Assembly: GCA_026416955.1 (NCBI GenBank)
Contig: JAOAEE010000028.1
Span: 1 to 46,689 of the forward strand
Source of the DNA: Ignavibacteria bacterium
GTDB taxonomy: Bacteria > Bacteroidota > Ignavibacteria > Kapaibacteriales > UBA2268
Direction: 5' to 3'
Length of the DNA: 46,689 bases
Shown here: one piece after another, positions 9,089-18,254 of the stretch
Position numbering within the stretch: position 1 is the first letter of the stretch
Layout of the letters: each line of letters opens with the position of its first letter
Position numbers and translations under genes: made by a program
The notes under the pieces: generated by a model
The model's database searches: none
What the model was told of the DNA's origin: nothing
The model's input: only the letters and a program-made list of their open reading frames with translations

Positions 9089-9367
9089 CTATGTGCTTGT
9101 GTTTTCGATAAGATATAATGTTATTTTCTTTATTTCATCAATTAAATAATTTGTGTCGACTTTGCTCTTGAATTCGCATAGTTTGAGTTTTTCGGCAATA
9201 TTAATTGCTGTAAGTGTAAACACAGTTTGTATCGATTCGTCCTTATACTTTTCCATAATATGCTTCAATTGTTCTTCCACTTCGTTAACAGCACTTTTAA
9301 TGATACTTTCATTTTCGCCTTTTAATGTGTATTCGTTGCCAAGAATTTTAACTTTAATTTTTCCCAT
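9089..9367 (-). CDS. zapA: Cell division protein ZapA
   Basis: About 92 residues from the ATG at 9367 (a TTG two codons earlier, at 9373, is the alternative). The sequence opens with KIKVKILGNEYTLKGENE, the beta-hairpin front of the ZapA family, followed by a long helix (ESIIKSAVNEVEEQLKHIME) and the conserved middle segment TVFTLTAINIAEKL before a C-terminal helix. ZapA binds FtsZ protofilaments in the cytoplasm and stabilises the Z ring. The location upstream of 6S RNA, as in many bacteria, supports the call. Confidence 0.9.
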   Translation of the reverse strand: MGKIKVKILGNEYTLKGENESIIKSAVNEVEEQLKHIMEKYKDESIQTVFTLTAINIAEKLKLCEFKSKVDTNYLIDEIKKITLYLIENTST

Positions 9368-9432
9368 ACTCAAAAAGCAAAATAATAAAAAAAACTAAAT
9401 TTCAAATAAGTAGAAAACCAACCAAGAGTAAA

Positions 9433-10815
9433 TCAATCTTTTTTCGAGCCAATTATAAGTGTTTTATTTCTAAGTAGATGAGAATAATAGTTTAATACAA
9501 AAAAAACAAAGGATAAATCCATCCATAGGATAAAGTAAATAAGAATATTGGCAGTAAAAGAACATCGAATTATTTCGAATAATGCAATATATGGTGCAAT
9601 TCCTATGAGTTTTTTCTCTTCGACCGGAACTAAATTGCTTGCACGAACAATTTTATATAGTTTAATTGAACCAAAAAGTAGTGAATATAATAAAGCATTG
9701 AAAATAATGAAATTGAAAATACCACATTCTGCCAAAACGGAAAAAATTGTTGTATCACTAAAAAGTGCAACAAATTCTTTTTGATACCCTAACAGACCCA
9801 AACCTACGCCAAACAAAGGATTTTGTGCCCAAATTGAAATTGTTGCAAGTGTATTGTTTAGGCGGGTGGTAAAACTTTCGCCACCCATTTCGTCGCTTCC
9901 AAGTGTAAAAATGTTTTCGACACGGATAAAGAAAAGCTTTAATAAGTCTATCCCAAATAATTCAATCATTAATAAGTTCGAAACGATAATTATTACTATT
10001 CCAATAAGTATAATTTTAAAAATAAATTTATAGGATTCAAAATATTCCAGAAAGAAAACTAATAGAAGAACACCCAAAAGGCTTGCCAAACCTGTCATAG
10101 AGTATGTTAAAAACAAAGCGATAAGGCAAACACTTACAAAAAGGATTAGCAACTTGTTTCCTTTAACGAAACTTGAGCGGTGTTGTATCCAAGGGATAAC
10201 TAAAAATATAAAAAGAAAAATGTTGAAACTTGCCAAGACACTTGGTTCCACAAAAATTGAATTAACTCGATAAAAGGAACCAAAACCTATTGTAGTTTGT
10301 TGGATGTTACCAACAATTTCTAAGCGGGACATAATGGAAGTATTTGAGTATTCGAGCCAACCAAAAGGCAAACCTAATGCACGCGCAAAAAGTTGGTAAA
10401 TTCCATATAAATCGAAAATAAAGAGTATCCAAATTAAACCTTTTATGATATAGATAAATGTTTTGGGTTTCAAAAGTTCAGAGTAAAGTAGAAAAATATA
10501 GAAGATTATATAATAATAGTGTAAGGTCGACTTAATATTTTGGGTTATTTGTGCAGTATCACCGTTTAAAATTGGATTTAGCATTGTAAAAATTAGTAGA
10601 GTATTAAAGGTAAGAAACAAAACATTTGGATAATTTATCGCAATTTGCAACTTTTTTTTCATAAAGAATATAGAAATAAGCAATAATGTGTATGAAAATA
10701 AAACATTGAAGTCCAATGAAGTAACACCATAATTTAGAATAAAGAAAATTGCCCACCCAAAAAGGAATTGAGTGAAAAAGGTTAATCCAAAACTTATATT
10801 GTAAAGTTTTTCCAT
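9433..10815 (-). CDS. O-antigen ligase/polymerase-like polytopic membrane protein
   Basis: About 460 residues from the ATG at 10815, with 10-12 predicted transmembrane helices. A periplasmic loop contains Arg-rich, amphipathic sequence and the motif NPLFGVGLGLLGYQKEF, a hallmark of the Wzy_C/WaaL (O-antigen ligase or polymerase) superfamily, which transfers or polymerises lipid-linked glycans on the outer face of the inner membrane. A TTG at 10845 is the upstream alternative, but a TAATTTTG promoter-like element lies between it and the ATG, so 10815 is preferred. No glycosyltransferase cluster surrounds it; it stands between tRNA-Arg and zapA. Ligase versus polymerase cannot be decided. Confidence 0.75.
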   Translation of the reverse strand: MEKLYNISFGLTFFTQFLFGWAIFFILNYGVTSLDFNVLFSYTLLLISIFFMKKKLQIAINYPNVLFLTFNTLLIFTMLNPILNGDTAQITQNIKSTLHYYYIIFYIFLLYSELLKPKTFIYIIKGLIWILFIFDLYGIYQLFARALGLPFGWLEYSNTSIMSRLEIVGNIQQTTIGFGSFYRVNSIFVEPSVLASFNIFLFIFLVIPWIQHRSSFVKGNKLLILFVSVCLIALFLTYSMTGLASLLGVLLLVFFLEYFESYKFIFKIILIGIVIIIVSNLLMIELFGIDLLKLFFIRVENIFTLGSDEMGGESFTTRLNNTLATISIWAQNPLFGVGLGLLGYQKEFVALFSDTTIFSVLAECGIFNFIIFNALLYSLLFGSIKLYKIVRASNLVPVEEKKLIGIAPYIALFEIIRCSFTANILIYFILWMDLSFVFFVLNYYSHLLRNKTLIIGSKKD

Positions 10816-10832
10816 TTCTTCCAAATTAACTG

Positions 10833-10840
10833 CAAAATTA
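10833..10840 (-). promoter_or_regulatory. Putative -7 promoter element (TAATTTTG) for the O-antigen ligase-like gene
   Basis: On the minus strand TAATTTTGC ends 17 bases before the ATG at 10815 and lies downstream of the TTG that would extend the reading frame. Its identity to the elements before tRNA-Leu and rpsT helps decide the start. Confidence 0.55.
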
Positions 10841-10913
10841 ATCAATAAAAAATAGTTACTACGCTAAAAATAATTAGATCTGAACAATAAATGGATGGAA
10901 ATAAAGTAATGTG

Positions 10914-10987
10914 CACACCCGGAGGGACTCGAACCCCCAACCCTCTGATCCGAAGTCAGATGCTCTATCCAATTGAGCTACGGGTGC
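10914..10987 (-). tRNA. tRNA-Arg (anticodon UCG)
   Basis: 74 nt cloverleaf: acceptor GCACCCG with CGGGTGT (G-U at the end), D arm GCTCAATTGGATAGAGC, anticodon stem TCTGA/TCAGA with loop CTTCGGA (anticodon TCG), T arm GGGGGTTCGAGTCCCTC, discriminator G. CCA is not encoded. It begins only 4 bases after the rpsT stop codon, so it is probably cut from the rpsT transcript. Confidence 0.96.
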
Positions 10988-10991
10988 AAAT

Positions 10992-11258
10992 CTATGAATG
11001 AGAAACTTTCAACTTGTTTACAAGTCGTGCTAATTTGGATTTCTTATTTGCTGCATTGTTTTTGTGTATAACGTTGCGAGCAGCGATTCTATCGAATATT
11101 TTGTATGCTTTCTTCAATAGTTCGCTTGCTTCCTCGTAAGTTTTTGCACGACGAATTTCTTTTACTATGTCCTTTGCAATTCTCTTATTTGCTCGGTTAT
11201 ATAAACGTCTTTTACGATTTTGACGTATCCTTTTTAAAGCAGACTTATGGTGCGCCAT
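10992..11258 (-). CDS. rpsT: 30S ribosomal protein S20
   Basis: 88 residues, the usual size. The sequence starts MAHHKSALKRIRQNRKRR, is Lys/Arg-rich and helical throughout, and carries the conserved IHKNNAANKKSKLARLVNKL tail. S20 binds 16S rRNA at the base of the body of the small subunit. A TAATTTTG promoter-like element lies upstream (11292-11299), and tRNA-Arg follows 4 bases after the stop. Confidence 0.97.
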   Translation of the reverse strand: MAHHKSALKRIRQNRKRRLYNRANKRIAKDIVKEIRRAKTYEEASELLKKAYKIFDRIAARNVIHKNNAANKKSKLARLVNKLKVSHS

Positions 11259-11291
11259 AAAACTAATTTAATCCTAATTTTTTAGAAAATA

Positions 11292-11299
11292 CAAAATTA
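11292..11299 (-). promoter_or_regulatory. Putative -7 promoter element (TAATTTTG) for rpsT and tRNA-Arg
   Basis: TAATTTTG on the minus strand, 33 bases before the rpsT ATG. It stands back to back with the plus-strand element of tRNA-Leu(UAA) at 11349, making a divergent promoter region. Confidence 0.6.
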
Positions 11300-11348
11300 A
11301 GAATTTATTCTTAAAGAAAAAAGATTTTTTTTGAAAGAAATCTTTTAT

Positions 11349-11356
11349 TAATTTTG
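11349..11356 (+). promoter_or_regulatory. Putative -7 promoter element (TAATTTTG) for tRNA-Leu(UAA)
   Basis: TAATTTTGC ends 11 bases before the first base of the tRNA. The same element stands 12 bases before the other tRNA-Leu in the window. Promoters of stable RNAs fix the element better than those of protein genes because the product start is known. Confidence 0.7.
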
Positions 11357-11367
11357 CATTTGGTAAT

Positions 11368-11453
11368 GCTCGGATGGCGGAATAGGTAGACGCACAGGAC
11401 TTAAAATCCTGTGGGCATTCGTGCCCGTGCGGGTTCGAGTCCCGCTCCGAGCA
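11368..11453 (+). tRNA. tRNA-Leu (anticodon UAA)
   Basis: 86 nt with a long variable arm, as expected for leucine: acceptor GCTCGGA with TCCGAGC, anticodon stem CAGGA/TCCTG with loop CTTAAAA (anticodon TAA), variable arm TGGGCATTCGTGCCCGT, T arm GCGGGTTCGAGTCCCGC, discriminator A. CCA is not encoded. Confidence 0.97.
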
Positions 11454-11475
11454 CTTTTCTTTTGCTTCGTTTCGA

Positions 11476-11691
11476 ATGAATTTGCGTTTGGTTTTAATTC
11501 TTCTTGGTTTGATTTTAATTCTAATTGGTTTGTTTTTACCATTCTTTTCTAAAATTCCATTTGGAAGATTGCCCGGCGACATAATTATTGACAAACCAAA
11601 TTTCAAATTCTATATTCCTATTACTTCTATGCTTATTTTAAGCATCATTTTATCCTTAATTTTATACTTGATTAACCTTTTCCGTAAATAA
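11476..11691 (+). CDS. DUF2905 family small membrane protein
   Basis: 71 residues: one transmembrane helix (about residues 4-24), the conserved central motif FGRLPGDIIIDKPNFKFYIP (residues 29-48), and a second helix (about 49-68). This is the layout of the widespread DUF2905 family, whose function is unknown. It starts 22 bases after tRNA-Leu and ends 14 bases before the next gene, so it may be read from the tRNA promoter. Confidence 0.9.
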   Translation: MNLRLVLILLGLILILIGLFLPFFSKIPFGRLPGDIIIDKPNFKFYIPITSMLILSIILSLILYLINLFRK

Positions 11692-11705
11692 AAAACTCGA
11701 AAAAT

Positions 11706-13517
11706 ATGCTTTTTTTTAAAAGAATAGAGAGTGTGCTTTCCCAATGGAAATTATTTAATGTTTTATCAAAAGCTGGAAAAGTTGGTTTTGGTTCTTTGCT
11801 CTTGTTTGCTTTATTTTGCCTTTTCACAATAGTTTGGCATATTTTACCTTTCGAGCAAAAAGCAACAATAGCCGCGAATTTTTACTTCATTTTGATTTTG
11901 TCGATTATTTTTTCATTCTTTTTCTCTGCTTTAATTTTCTTTACAAGCGAATTTAACATCTATATTAGATTACTTATCTTGAGTTTTATTAATTATTTTG
12001 GTCTTAACCCAACACTTGGCACAATTTCAAACTACTTCCTTATTGCAACTCAATTGGCAATGAGTTATCCATTGGTGAAAGAATTAAATAAAGAAGGAAA
12101 AAGTTACTATTTGAAGTTGATGTTAATTGCACTTGTAATTGGACAATTTCCACCGTTCCCAATAGAAATTTATCAATCTCTTTTTTTAAAAATTGCTATT
12201 AAAGTAGCTCTGTTATTCTTTATTTTTTGGTTAATAAATCGTTTAAACTTTAAGTTATCTCTTTCAAAATTTTTATTCCCTTTCACTTTTTTGACAATTT
12301 CCTTCATTTGGTCATTATCTGCAAGTTATCAGGCGTACTTCGAAAGTTTTAAAATGTTGGTATTAACTTTGTGGAACACAATTACAATACCATTGTGGTT
12401 ATTGCTGGCTGGCGACTTAGTCGATGAAGTAGGAAGATTTGGAAAAATAATCGCAAAACCTACTTTTTCTTTCATTAAGAAACGAAAATTTTTAGTTTTA
12501 GAGATTGTTTTAGTTTTTTTAATCGCAATTTTGGTTTCAATTTCTTGGTTTTTTCCAAACAATTATTTGTTAACTTTTTTTGATTTGATACATTTACCCA
12601 ATTTTCTTGAAGATTACAAGTCCACTTTTGTAGTTACTCTAAGGTTTATTTCCCCAATTGTTGTGATAACCGCAATTATTTCAATATTCTTATTGAAAAA
12701 TGTAGATGTAATTGAGTTAAGAAATAGATTTAATCAAACTTTGTTTGCAATTTTTGTTTTCACTTTTCAGATTTTGTATTCTTACTATTTTACTAATGAA
12801 TTAGAAGTCCAAAAATCTTTAACGGGGTTTGCATTTGTTCTTCTTGCTTTAAGTTTGTTTTGGGAACCAATTAAAATAACAGGGTTAGCAAATGTTGATG
12901 AATTTAACTTATCTATTATACTGCTGGTAATTTTTCTCCTAACTGGGACCCTTATTGATTTAGGGTTAGTTTGGTACCCTTTAGATATTGCAAAGGTTAC
13001 TATTCTTTATCAAATTCTCGGAGGTATTGTTGTAGGTTTTCCAGTTCTTTTCCTTCGAGTTGTATTCGGTTGGGATTACGACGAAAAATTTATGTTTAGA
13101 AATTTTTTCTTAGGTTTTTCTACTACCTTGGTTTTTTTTATATTGTTTCCCAATAAGTATTGGATTTCACTTCCACTTGGTTATTTTACTTCAATCCTTG
13201 GATATAAAATGCTTACTCGTTCGGAAATTTCAGTATTTGTTTTCCTTGCATTAGGTTTTGGCACTATTGCACAATCATTTATTGTGTGGGTTGTACCAAT
13301 TCCAATTATTCCTTTGGTCAATACGATATTAAACAATCTTTTTTTGAATGTACCTTTTGGACTTTTTGAAGTTGAACATTTTCTTTTAACACTTTTTGTT
13401 TTAGTAGCATCTTTGATTTACTTTTTTGTAAGCAAGATCAAGTTTACAACGGAACTTTTATCTTGTACAATTTCAGTCTCTGTATTTTTTGCTCTTTGTT
13501 ACTTTTTTATTCGTTAA
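11706..13517 (+). CDS. Polytopic membrane protein of unknown function
   Basis: 603 residues, almost wholly hydrophobic, with about 14-16 probable transmembrane helices separated by short loops rich in Lys and Asn. A charged loop (residues about 237-263, DEVGRFGKIIAKPTFSF then a run of basic residues) divides two halves. I do not recognise a family signature; no transporter, glycosyltransferase or protease motif stands out. It lies 14 bases after the DUF2905 gene and probably shares its transcript. The C1 peptidase downstream has its own promoter-like element. Confidence 0.7.
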   Translation: MLFFKRIESVLSQWKLFNVLSKAGKVGFGSLLLFALFCLFTIVWHILPFEQKATIAANFYFILILSIIFSFFFSALIFFTSEFNIYIRLLILSFINYFGLNPTLGTISNYFLIATQLAMSYPLVKELNKEGKSYYLKLMLIALVIGQFPPFPIEIYQSLFLKIAIKVALLFFIFWLINRLNFKLSLSKFLFPFTFLTISFIWSLSASYQAYFESFKMLVLTLWNTITIPLWLLLAGDLVDEVGRFGKIIAKPTFSFIKKRKFLVLEIVLVFLIAILVSISWFFPNNYLLTFFDLIHLPNFLEDYKSTFVVTLRFISPIVVITAIISIFLLKNVDVIELRNRFNQTLFAIFVFTFQILYSYYFTNELEVQKSLTGFAFVLLALSLFWEPIKITGLANVDEFNLSIILLVIFLLTGTLIDLGLVWYPLDIAKVTILYQILGGIVVGFPVLFLRVVFGWDYDEKFMFRNFFLGFSTTLVFFILFPNKYWISLPLGYFTSILGYKMLTRSEISVFVFLALGFGTIAQSFIVWVVPIPIIPLVNTILNNLFLNVPFGLFEVEHFLLTLFVLVASLIYFFVSKIKFTTELLSCTISVSVFFALCYFFIR

Positions 13518-13566
13518 ATCAACACATCTATACTTACTTTACTAATTATTATCCATATCTATTTAA

Positions 13567-13574
13567 TAATTTTG
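13567..13574 (+). promoter_or_regulatory. Putative -7 promoter element (TAATTTTG) for the C1 peptidase
   Basis: TAATTTTGC, 26 bases before the ATG at 13601, where a GGAG ribosome site also lies. This argues against the longer reading frame that begins at 13463 inside the upstream gene. Confidence 0.6.
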
Positions 13575-13600
13575 CAGTTTGTGAATTTAATGGAGCAGTG

Positions 13601-14830
13601 ATGAAAGTAAAGTTTATTTTAGTTGCAATTGTAGCTATTTTCTCGTCTAGCTTGCTAACATTTTCACAGCAGAAACATAAAGGTAAATTTATCGAGTATA
13701 AAAATGAATTTTGGGACGAAATCCACAAATCGACCCAAGAATATTGGAAAAAACCCGATAAAAAGAAACCTCGGTACATTGTAGATTTCGAAGGTTTAGA
13801 TTTACCTAAATCAAAAGAGGAATTTAAATCCTTTTGGCACAATGAACCAAGGCCCCAAGGAGCAACTGGAACTTGTTGGAGCTTCTCCACTACTTCATTT
13901 TATGAAAGTGAAGTGCAAAGAACGAGTGGGAAAAAAGTGAAGTTGTCCGAAATGTACAACGTTTATTGGGAATACATTGAAAAAGCAAGATATTTTGTTC
14001 AAACGCGTGGAGAATCTTTTTTTGGAGAAGGGAGCGAATCAAATGCTATTAGAAGAATTTGGAAAAAGTATGGTTGTGTCCCTCTTCAAGTATATGAAGG
14101 TAAACTTGAAGGTCAAAAGTTTTACGACCATAGCAAAATGTTCGAGGAAATGAGTAATTTCTTGAAGAAAATAAAGGAAAATAACATTTGGAATGAAGAT
14201 TTTGTAATTCAGACAATTAAAAGCATATTAAACAAGTATATGGGTGAACCACCGACTAAGTTTAGTTTCGAAGGAAAAGAATATACTCCAAAATCTTTTC
14301 TTACAGATTATTTGCGATTAAATATGGATGATTATATCGATTTTATGTCTTTGATGGAAAAACCATACTATAAAATTGTTGAACTTGAAGTACCGGACAA
14401 TTGGTGGCACGATTCCTCTTATTATAATGTTCCTTTAGACGATTTTATGCAGATAATAAAGAAATCCATTCAAAATGGTTATACAATGGTTATAGGAGGA
14501 GATGTATCCGAACCAGGAATTGAATCCCACGCTGAGGTTGCAATAGTGCCTACGTTCGACATACCTTCGGAATACATCGACGAGAATGCAAGACAAATGC
14601 GATTTACAAATAATACAACTGGGGACGACCACGGAATACATATTGTTGGATATAAGTTCGACAAGAATAACAAAATGTGGTTTTTAATAAAGGATTCTGG
14701 AAGCGGTTCCTTCAATGGAAACAATAAAGGTTATTATTTTTATCACGAAGATTACGTCAAATTAAAAATGTTGAGTGTTACTGTACATAAAGATGCAGTA
14801 AAAGATACACTTGGAAAATTCAAAAATTAA
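13601..14830 (+). CDS. Exported C1-family (bleomycin hydrolase/PepC-type) cysteine peptidase
   Basis: 409 residues from the ATG at 13601 (GGAG 9 bases upstream). A signal peptide spans about residues 1-22. The papain-fold active site is visible: Q86 (oxyanion hole) and nucleophile C92 in QGATGTCWSFS, and H344 in DDHGIHIVG. The third catalytic residue, normally Asn in a VKNSWG-like motif, is Asp here (D365 in FLIKDSGSG). C1B enzymes are aminopeptidases that usually act in the cytoplasm; the signal peptide puts this one in the periplasm or outside. The 250 residues between C92 and H344 are the long insertion typical of C1B rather than papain. Its own promoter suggests a monocistronic gene. Confidence 0.88.
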   Translation: MKVKFILVAIVAIFSSSLLTFSQQKHKGKFIEYKNEFWDEIHKSTQEYWKKPDKKKPRYIVDFEGLDLPKSKEEFKSFWHNEPRPQGATGTCWSFSTTSFYESEVQRTSGKKVKLSEMYNVYWEYIEKARYFVQTRGESFFGEGSESNAIRRIWKKYGCVPLQVYEGKLEGQKFYDHSKMFEEMSNFLKKIKENNIWNEDFVIQTIKSILNKYMGEPPTKFSFEGKEYTPKSFLTDYLRLNMDDYIDFMSLMEKPYYKIVELEVPDNWWHDSSYYNVPLDDFMQIIKKSIQNGYTMVIGGDVSEPGIESHAEVAIVPTFDIPSEYIDENARQMRFTNNTTGDDHGIHIVGYKFDKNNKMWFLIKDSGSGSFNGNNKGYYFYHEDYVKLKMLSVTVHKDAVKDTLGKFKN

Positions 14831-14881
14831 TTTTTGTACTTTTTTTGAATTTACTAATAATGTTAATTTAATTTATTGTTT

Positions 14882-16135
14882 TTATGCGGCTCCGCGTTTG
14901 AACTCATATATTGGAGTTGACCCATTTTCTATAACTTCGCGGGTGATAATACATTTTTTTAAGTTACTCATATCGGGGACGGAAAATTGTATTGGTAGCA
15001 TAATTTCTTCCACAATAGCACGCAGACTTCGTGCGCCCGTTTTAAGTTGCTTTGCACGAGAGACAATAGCGTCGAGAGCGTCTTCGGTGAATTCAAGTTC
15101 AATTCCATCAATTTCAAACAACTTTTTGAATTGTTTAATTATAGCATTTTTGGGTTCTGTCAATATTCTTTTCATTGCTTCTTCGTTTAGGTTCTCTAAA
15201 GGTGCAATCACTGGAAGACGTCCTACTAATTCTGGAATAAAACCAAATTTGATTAAATCATCTGGCTCGACTTTTCTCAACAATTTACTCGTTTCTTCAA
15301 CCGAAGGCTGTAATTCTGCGGTAAAGCCAATTGTTGTTGTGCGTAGTCTTTTAGCAACTATTTGCTCTAAACCAACAAAGGCTCCTCCACAGATAAATAA
15401 TATGTTTTTTGTATTAACATAAAGTAATTTTTGTTCTGGATGCTTGCGACCACCTTGGGGTGGCACTCCTGCAACAGTACCTTCCAATATTTTTAACAAC
15501 GCTTGTTGAACACCTTCGCCAGAAACATCTCTCGTAATCGAGGGGGAATCGCTTTTTCGTGAAATTTTGTCTATTTCATCGATGTAAACAATACCAATTT
15601 CAGCGAGGCCAATATTATAATTTGCATTTTGCAACAAACGAACAATAACTGTTTCGACATCGTCTCCAACATAGCCCGCTTCGGTAATAGTTGTAGCGTC
15701 GGCAATTGCAAAAGGTACACGAAGAATTTTGGCTAAAGTTTGTGCTAATAGAGTTTTGCCTGTTCCAGTTGGTCCAATAAGTAGAATATTACTTTTGTCA
15801 ATATCGACATCTGTGGAGGAATCGAAATTTAATAGTATCCTTTTGTAATGATTATAAACTGCAACAGAAAGGACTTGTTTTGCATAGTCTTGCCCAATTA
15901 CATATTCATCGAGTTTTCTTTTGATTTCACTTGGGGTTGGGATTCTATCTAATTGACTTTCAATTAGAAATTTTTCTAAGCGTTTATTTTTAATTATTTC
16001 ATAAGTATTTTCTATGCAAAAATTACAGATTAGAACTTTATTTTGGGCCTCGAAGAAGCCTTCGACTTCAAATTGGCTGCGACCACAAAAAGAGCAGTAT
16101 CTTAAATCTTGGTTAAATGATTTTTTTTGCGACAT
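14882..16135 (-). CDS. clpX: ATP-dependent Clp protease ATP-binding subunit ClpX
   Basis: 417 residues. The N-terminal zinc-binding domain has C14, C17, C37 and C40. Walker A is GPTGTGKT (121-128), Walker B is IVYIDEID, and the sensor and pore elements follow, including the RKH loop (GGRKHPEQ). The IGF loop needed for docking on ClpP is present ([11 protein letters not shown]). ClpX unfolds tagged or adaptor-delivered proteins and threads them into ClpP. Its ATG overlaps the clpP stop codon by one base (TAATG), implying translational coupling. Confidence 0.98.
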   Translation of the reverse strand: MSQKKSFNQDLRYCSFCGRSQFEVEGFFEAQNKVLICNFCIENTYEIIKNKRLEKFLIESQLDRIPTPSEIKRKLDEYVIGQDYAKQVLSVAVYNHYKRILLNFDSSTDVDIDKSNILLIGPTGTGKTLLAQTLAKILRVPFAIADATTITEAGYVGDDVETVIVRLLQNANYNIGLAEIGIVYIDEIDKISRKSDSPSITRDVSGEGVQQALLKILEGTVAGVPPQGGRKHPEQKLLYVNTKNILFICGGAFVGLEQIVAKRLRTTTIGFTAELQPSVEETSKLLRKVEPDDLIKFGFIPELVGRLPVIAPLENLNEEAMKRILTEPKNAIIKQFKKLFEIDGIELEFTEDALDAIVSRAKQLKTGARSLRAIVEEIMLPIQFSVPDMSNLKKCIITREVIENGSTPIYEFKRGAA

Positions 16136-16755
16136 TATTGTTTCTCTGCTTCTTTTGTTTCAACTTTCTGTGCTTTTGTAAGAATTTTATCAATTATACC
16201 ATATTCTAAAGCTTCCTGAGCCGACATATAATAATCTCTGTCAGCATCTTTTCGAATTTTTTCTATATCTTTGTTTGTATGCTTTGCAATTATTTCATAG
16301 AGCATATCTCTTATTCGGAGCATTTCGCGGGTGTAAATCTCTATATCTGTCGATTGGCCTTGAGTTCCCCCGGTTGGTTGGTGCATAAGAATTCTGGAAT
16401 GTGGTAAAGCATATCGTTTTCCCGGTGTCCCGGCGCAAAGAAGAACTTGTGCCATCGAAGCAGCCATTCCAATACAAATTGTTACAACATCTGGAGCAAC
16501 GTATTGCATTGTGTCGTAAATTGCTAATCCGGCTGTAACACTTCCTCCAGGCGAATTAATATACAAATGGATGTCTTTATTTGGATCTTCACTTTGAAGA
16601 AACAGCATTTGTGCGATTACAAGACTTGCTACTGTGTCGTCAATTGGTGTTCCGATAAAAATTATTCTTTCTTTTAGTAACCGAGAATAAATATCGTATG
16701 CTCGTTCTCCGCGAGGGGTTTGTTCGATAACAATAGGTACCAATTGGTCTATCAT
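16135..16755 (-). CDS. clpP: ATP-dependent Clp protease proteolytic subunit ClpP
   Basis: 206 residues. The serine-protease triad is intact: S100 in GMAASMAQ, H125 in RILMHQP, and D174 in [15 protein letters not shown], with the same spacing as in the Escherichia coli enzyme. It forms the double-heptamer chamber that works with ClpX. ATG at 16755 has AAGG upstream, and the gene lies 55 bases after tig in the order tig-clpP-clpX. Confidence 0.98.
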   Translation of the reverse strand: MIDQLVPIVIEQTPRGERAYDIYSRLLKERIIFIGTPIDDTVASLVIAQMLFLQSEDPNKDIHLYINSPGGSVTAGLAIYDTMQYVAPDVVTICIGMAASMAQVLLCAGTPGKRYALPHSRILMHQPTGGTQGQSTDIEIYTREMLRIRDMLYEIIAKHTNKDIEKIRKDADRDYYMSAQEALEYGIIDKILTKAQKVETKEAEKQ

Positions 16756-16810
16756 AATAATACCTTATGAATAACAAAACAAGATTGACGAAGTAATTGG
16801 GAAAAAGTTT

Positions 16811-18223
16811 TTATTGTCTTTTTTCTTGATTTTCAGGTTGAGTATCTTTCTCCGTTTCGGACTGGGAATCTTGGGTAGTTTCATTAGGTTCGTGATAGTG
16901 GGTATCTTCTGTTTCTTCCTCAGAGTGATGGAGAGTTTCTTGTAACATTTTTTGATAATCATCGAAATCGATTTCTGTGGTTTCGGCGAAACTAATTAGA
17001 AAATCGAGCACTTTTTTTTCCATCAAGGTGTCCACTATATGTGGGCTACTTTTAATATATTTTTTGAGTTCGTTTTCGTCTGCTTCTGGATTTTGCCTTT
17101 TATGTTCTTCAACAATAGATTCAATATCGTAATCTTCGAGTTGTAAATTTTCCTTTTCAATTATTTTCTTCTTTATTATTGCCCATTTTACTTGACTTTC
17201 TGCAATTGGGATAAAGTCTTCAATAATATCTTCTGGCTTCTTACCTTTAAGTTGTGGATAGTTATCACCATATTTTTTTAAGAAGTCATCGCACAATTTC
17301 AATGCTGTTTCGTAGAGAACTGTTTGGGGTAAGTCGAATTCGTGGCTTTCGACAAGTTTTTTAATAACTTGTTTCACCATTTCGTCGTTGGTTTTCATAT
17401 CCCATTTTTCTTGGAGGAAATAACCAATTTCTTCTTTAAATTCTTCTGTATTTTGCAATCGTCCATTAGTGTATCTAACAACAAATTCGTCGTTAAATTC
17501 CTCGAGTATTAGTTCGGAGATATGTTTGATTTTAATTTTGACCTTTTCGTCGGGGGCTGAAGGGTCTGTTGCGTGTGGGTAATAAATAATTTCGTCCCCT
17601 TTTTTCTTGTTTAATAACATTTGCTTCAAATCGGGAGGAACTGTCTCGGAATTCAAAAGAATTGTTGTCGATTGTACCTTTCCATTTGGAATAGGTTCAA
17701 AAGTTTCCTGGTCGATAGGAATTATGTCGATAGTAACAATTGTATGCTCATTTTTAATTTCTTCAGAATCTTGTACATTGGCAGAATAAAGTCTTCTATG
17801 GTTAATCTCGTGTTCAATTTCTTCATCGGTAACTTTGTGGATTGGTTCGTAAATTTTAAGGTTTTTGTAATCTTTCAATTCAAATTGTGGGATAACGTCG
17901 TATGCAAAAGTAAAAACAACTTTGTCGTCATTTTTCTTAATGTCTTTTAAAAAAGGCTTACCAATAAATGAAATTTCATTTTTTTCAGTGGCTTCTTTGA
18001 ATAATTTAGTAGCATAATCGCCAATAAAATCTCGCTCGATTTCATTACCATACATTTGTTTGATCAATTTTAAGGGAACACGCCCCTTTCTGAAACCTTT
18101 GATTGAAATATATTGCTGTGCAGTTCTAAATTCCGCTTCGAGTTCTTCTTCGAATTCGTTTTTTGGGACAATTATTTCTAATTCTCTTGTTGCCTCGTTG
18201 ACTTTGTTGATATTTATTTCCAA
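16811..18223 (-). CDS. tig: Trigger factor, ribosome-associated chaperone
   Basis: 470 residues, slightly longer than the usual 430. The N-terminal ribosome-binding domain has the signature GFRKGRVP (residues 42-49), followed by a degenerate FKBP-like middle domain and the helical C-terminal arms. The last 40 residues are an acidic, His-, Gln- and Thr-rich tail (HHSEEETEDTHYHEPNE and on) that is an extra. The start is TTG at 18223 with a strong ribosome site (AAGGAG, 6 bases upstream); no ATG is near. tRNA-Leu(UAG) lies 31 bases upstream on the same strand and is probably the first element of the transcript. Confidence 0.95.
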   Translation of the reverse strand: MEININKVNEATRELEIIVPKNEFEEELEAEFRTAQQYISIKGFRKGRVPLKLIKQMYGNEIERDFIGDYATKLFKEATEKNEISFIGKPFLKDIKKNDDKVVFTFAYDVIPQFELKDYKNLKIYEPIHKVTDEEIEHEINHRRLYSANVQDSEEIKNEHTIVTIDIIPIDQETFEPIPNGKVQSTTILLNSETVPPDLKQMLLNKKKGDEIIYYPHATDPSAPDEKVKIKIKHISELILEEFNDEFVVRYTNGRLQNTEEFKEEIGYFLQEKWDMKTNDEMVKQVIKKLVESHEFDLPQTVLYETALKLCDDFLKKYGDNYPQLKGKKPEDIIEDFIPIAESQVKWAIIKKKIIEKENLQLEDYDIESIVEEHKRQNPEADENELKKYIKSSPHIVDTLMEKKVLDFLISFAETTEIDFDDYQKMLQETLHHSEEETEDTHYHEPNETTQDSQSETEKDTQPENQEKRQ

Positions 18224-18254
18224 CTCAAACTCCTTGAAAAGAAAAATAAAAAAG

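Noticed and set aside
14811-15422. 203-codon plus-strand reading frame
   Set aside because: It lies wholly antisense to clpX, which has a complete set of motifs; composition and lack of a ribosome site mark it as a shadow.
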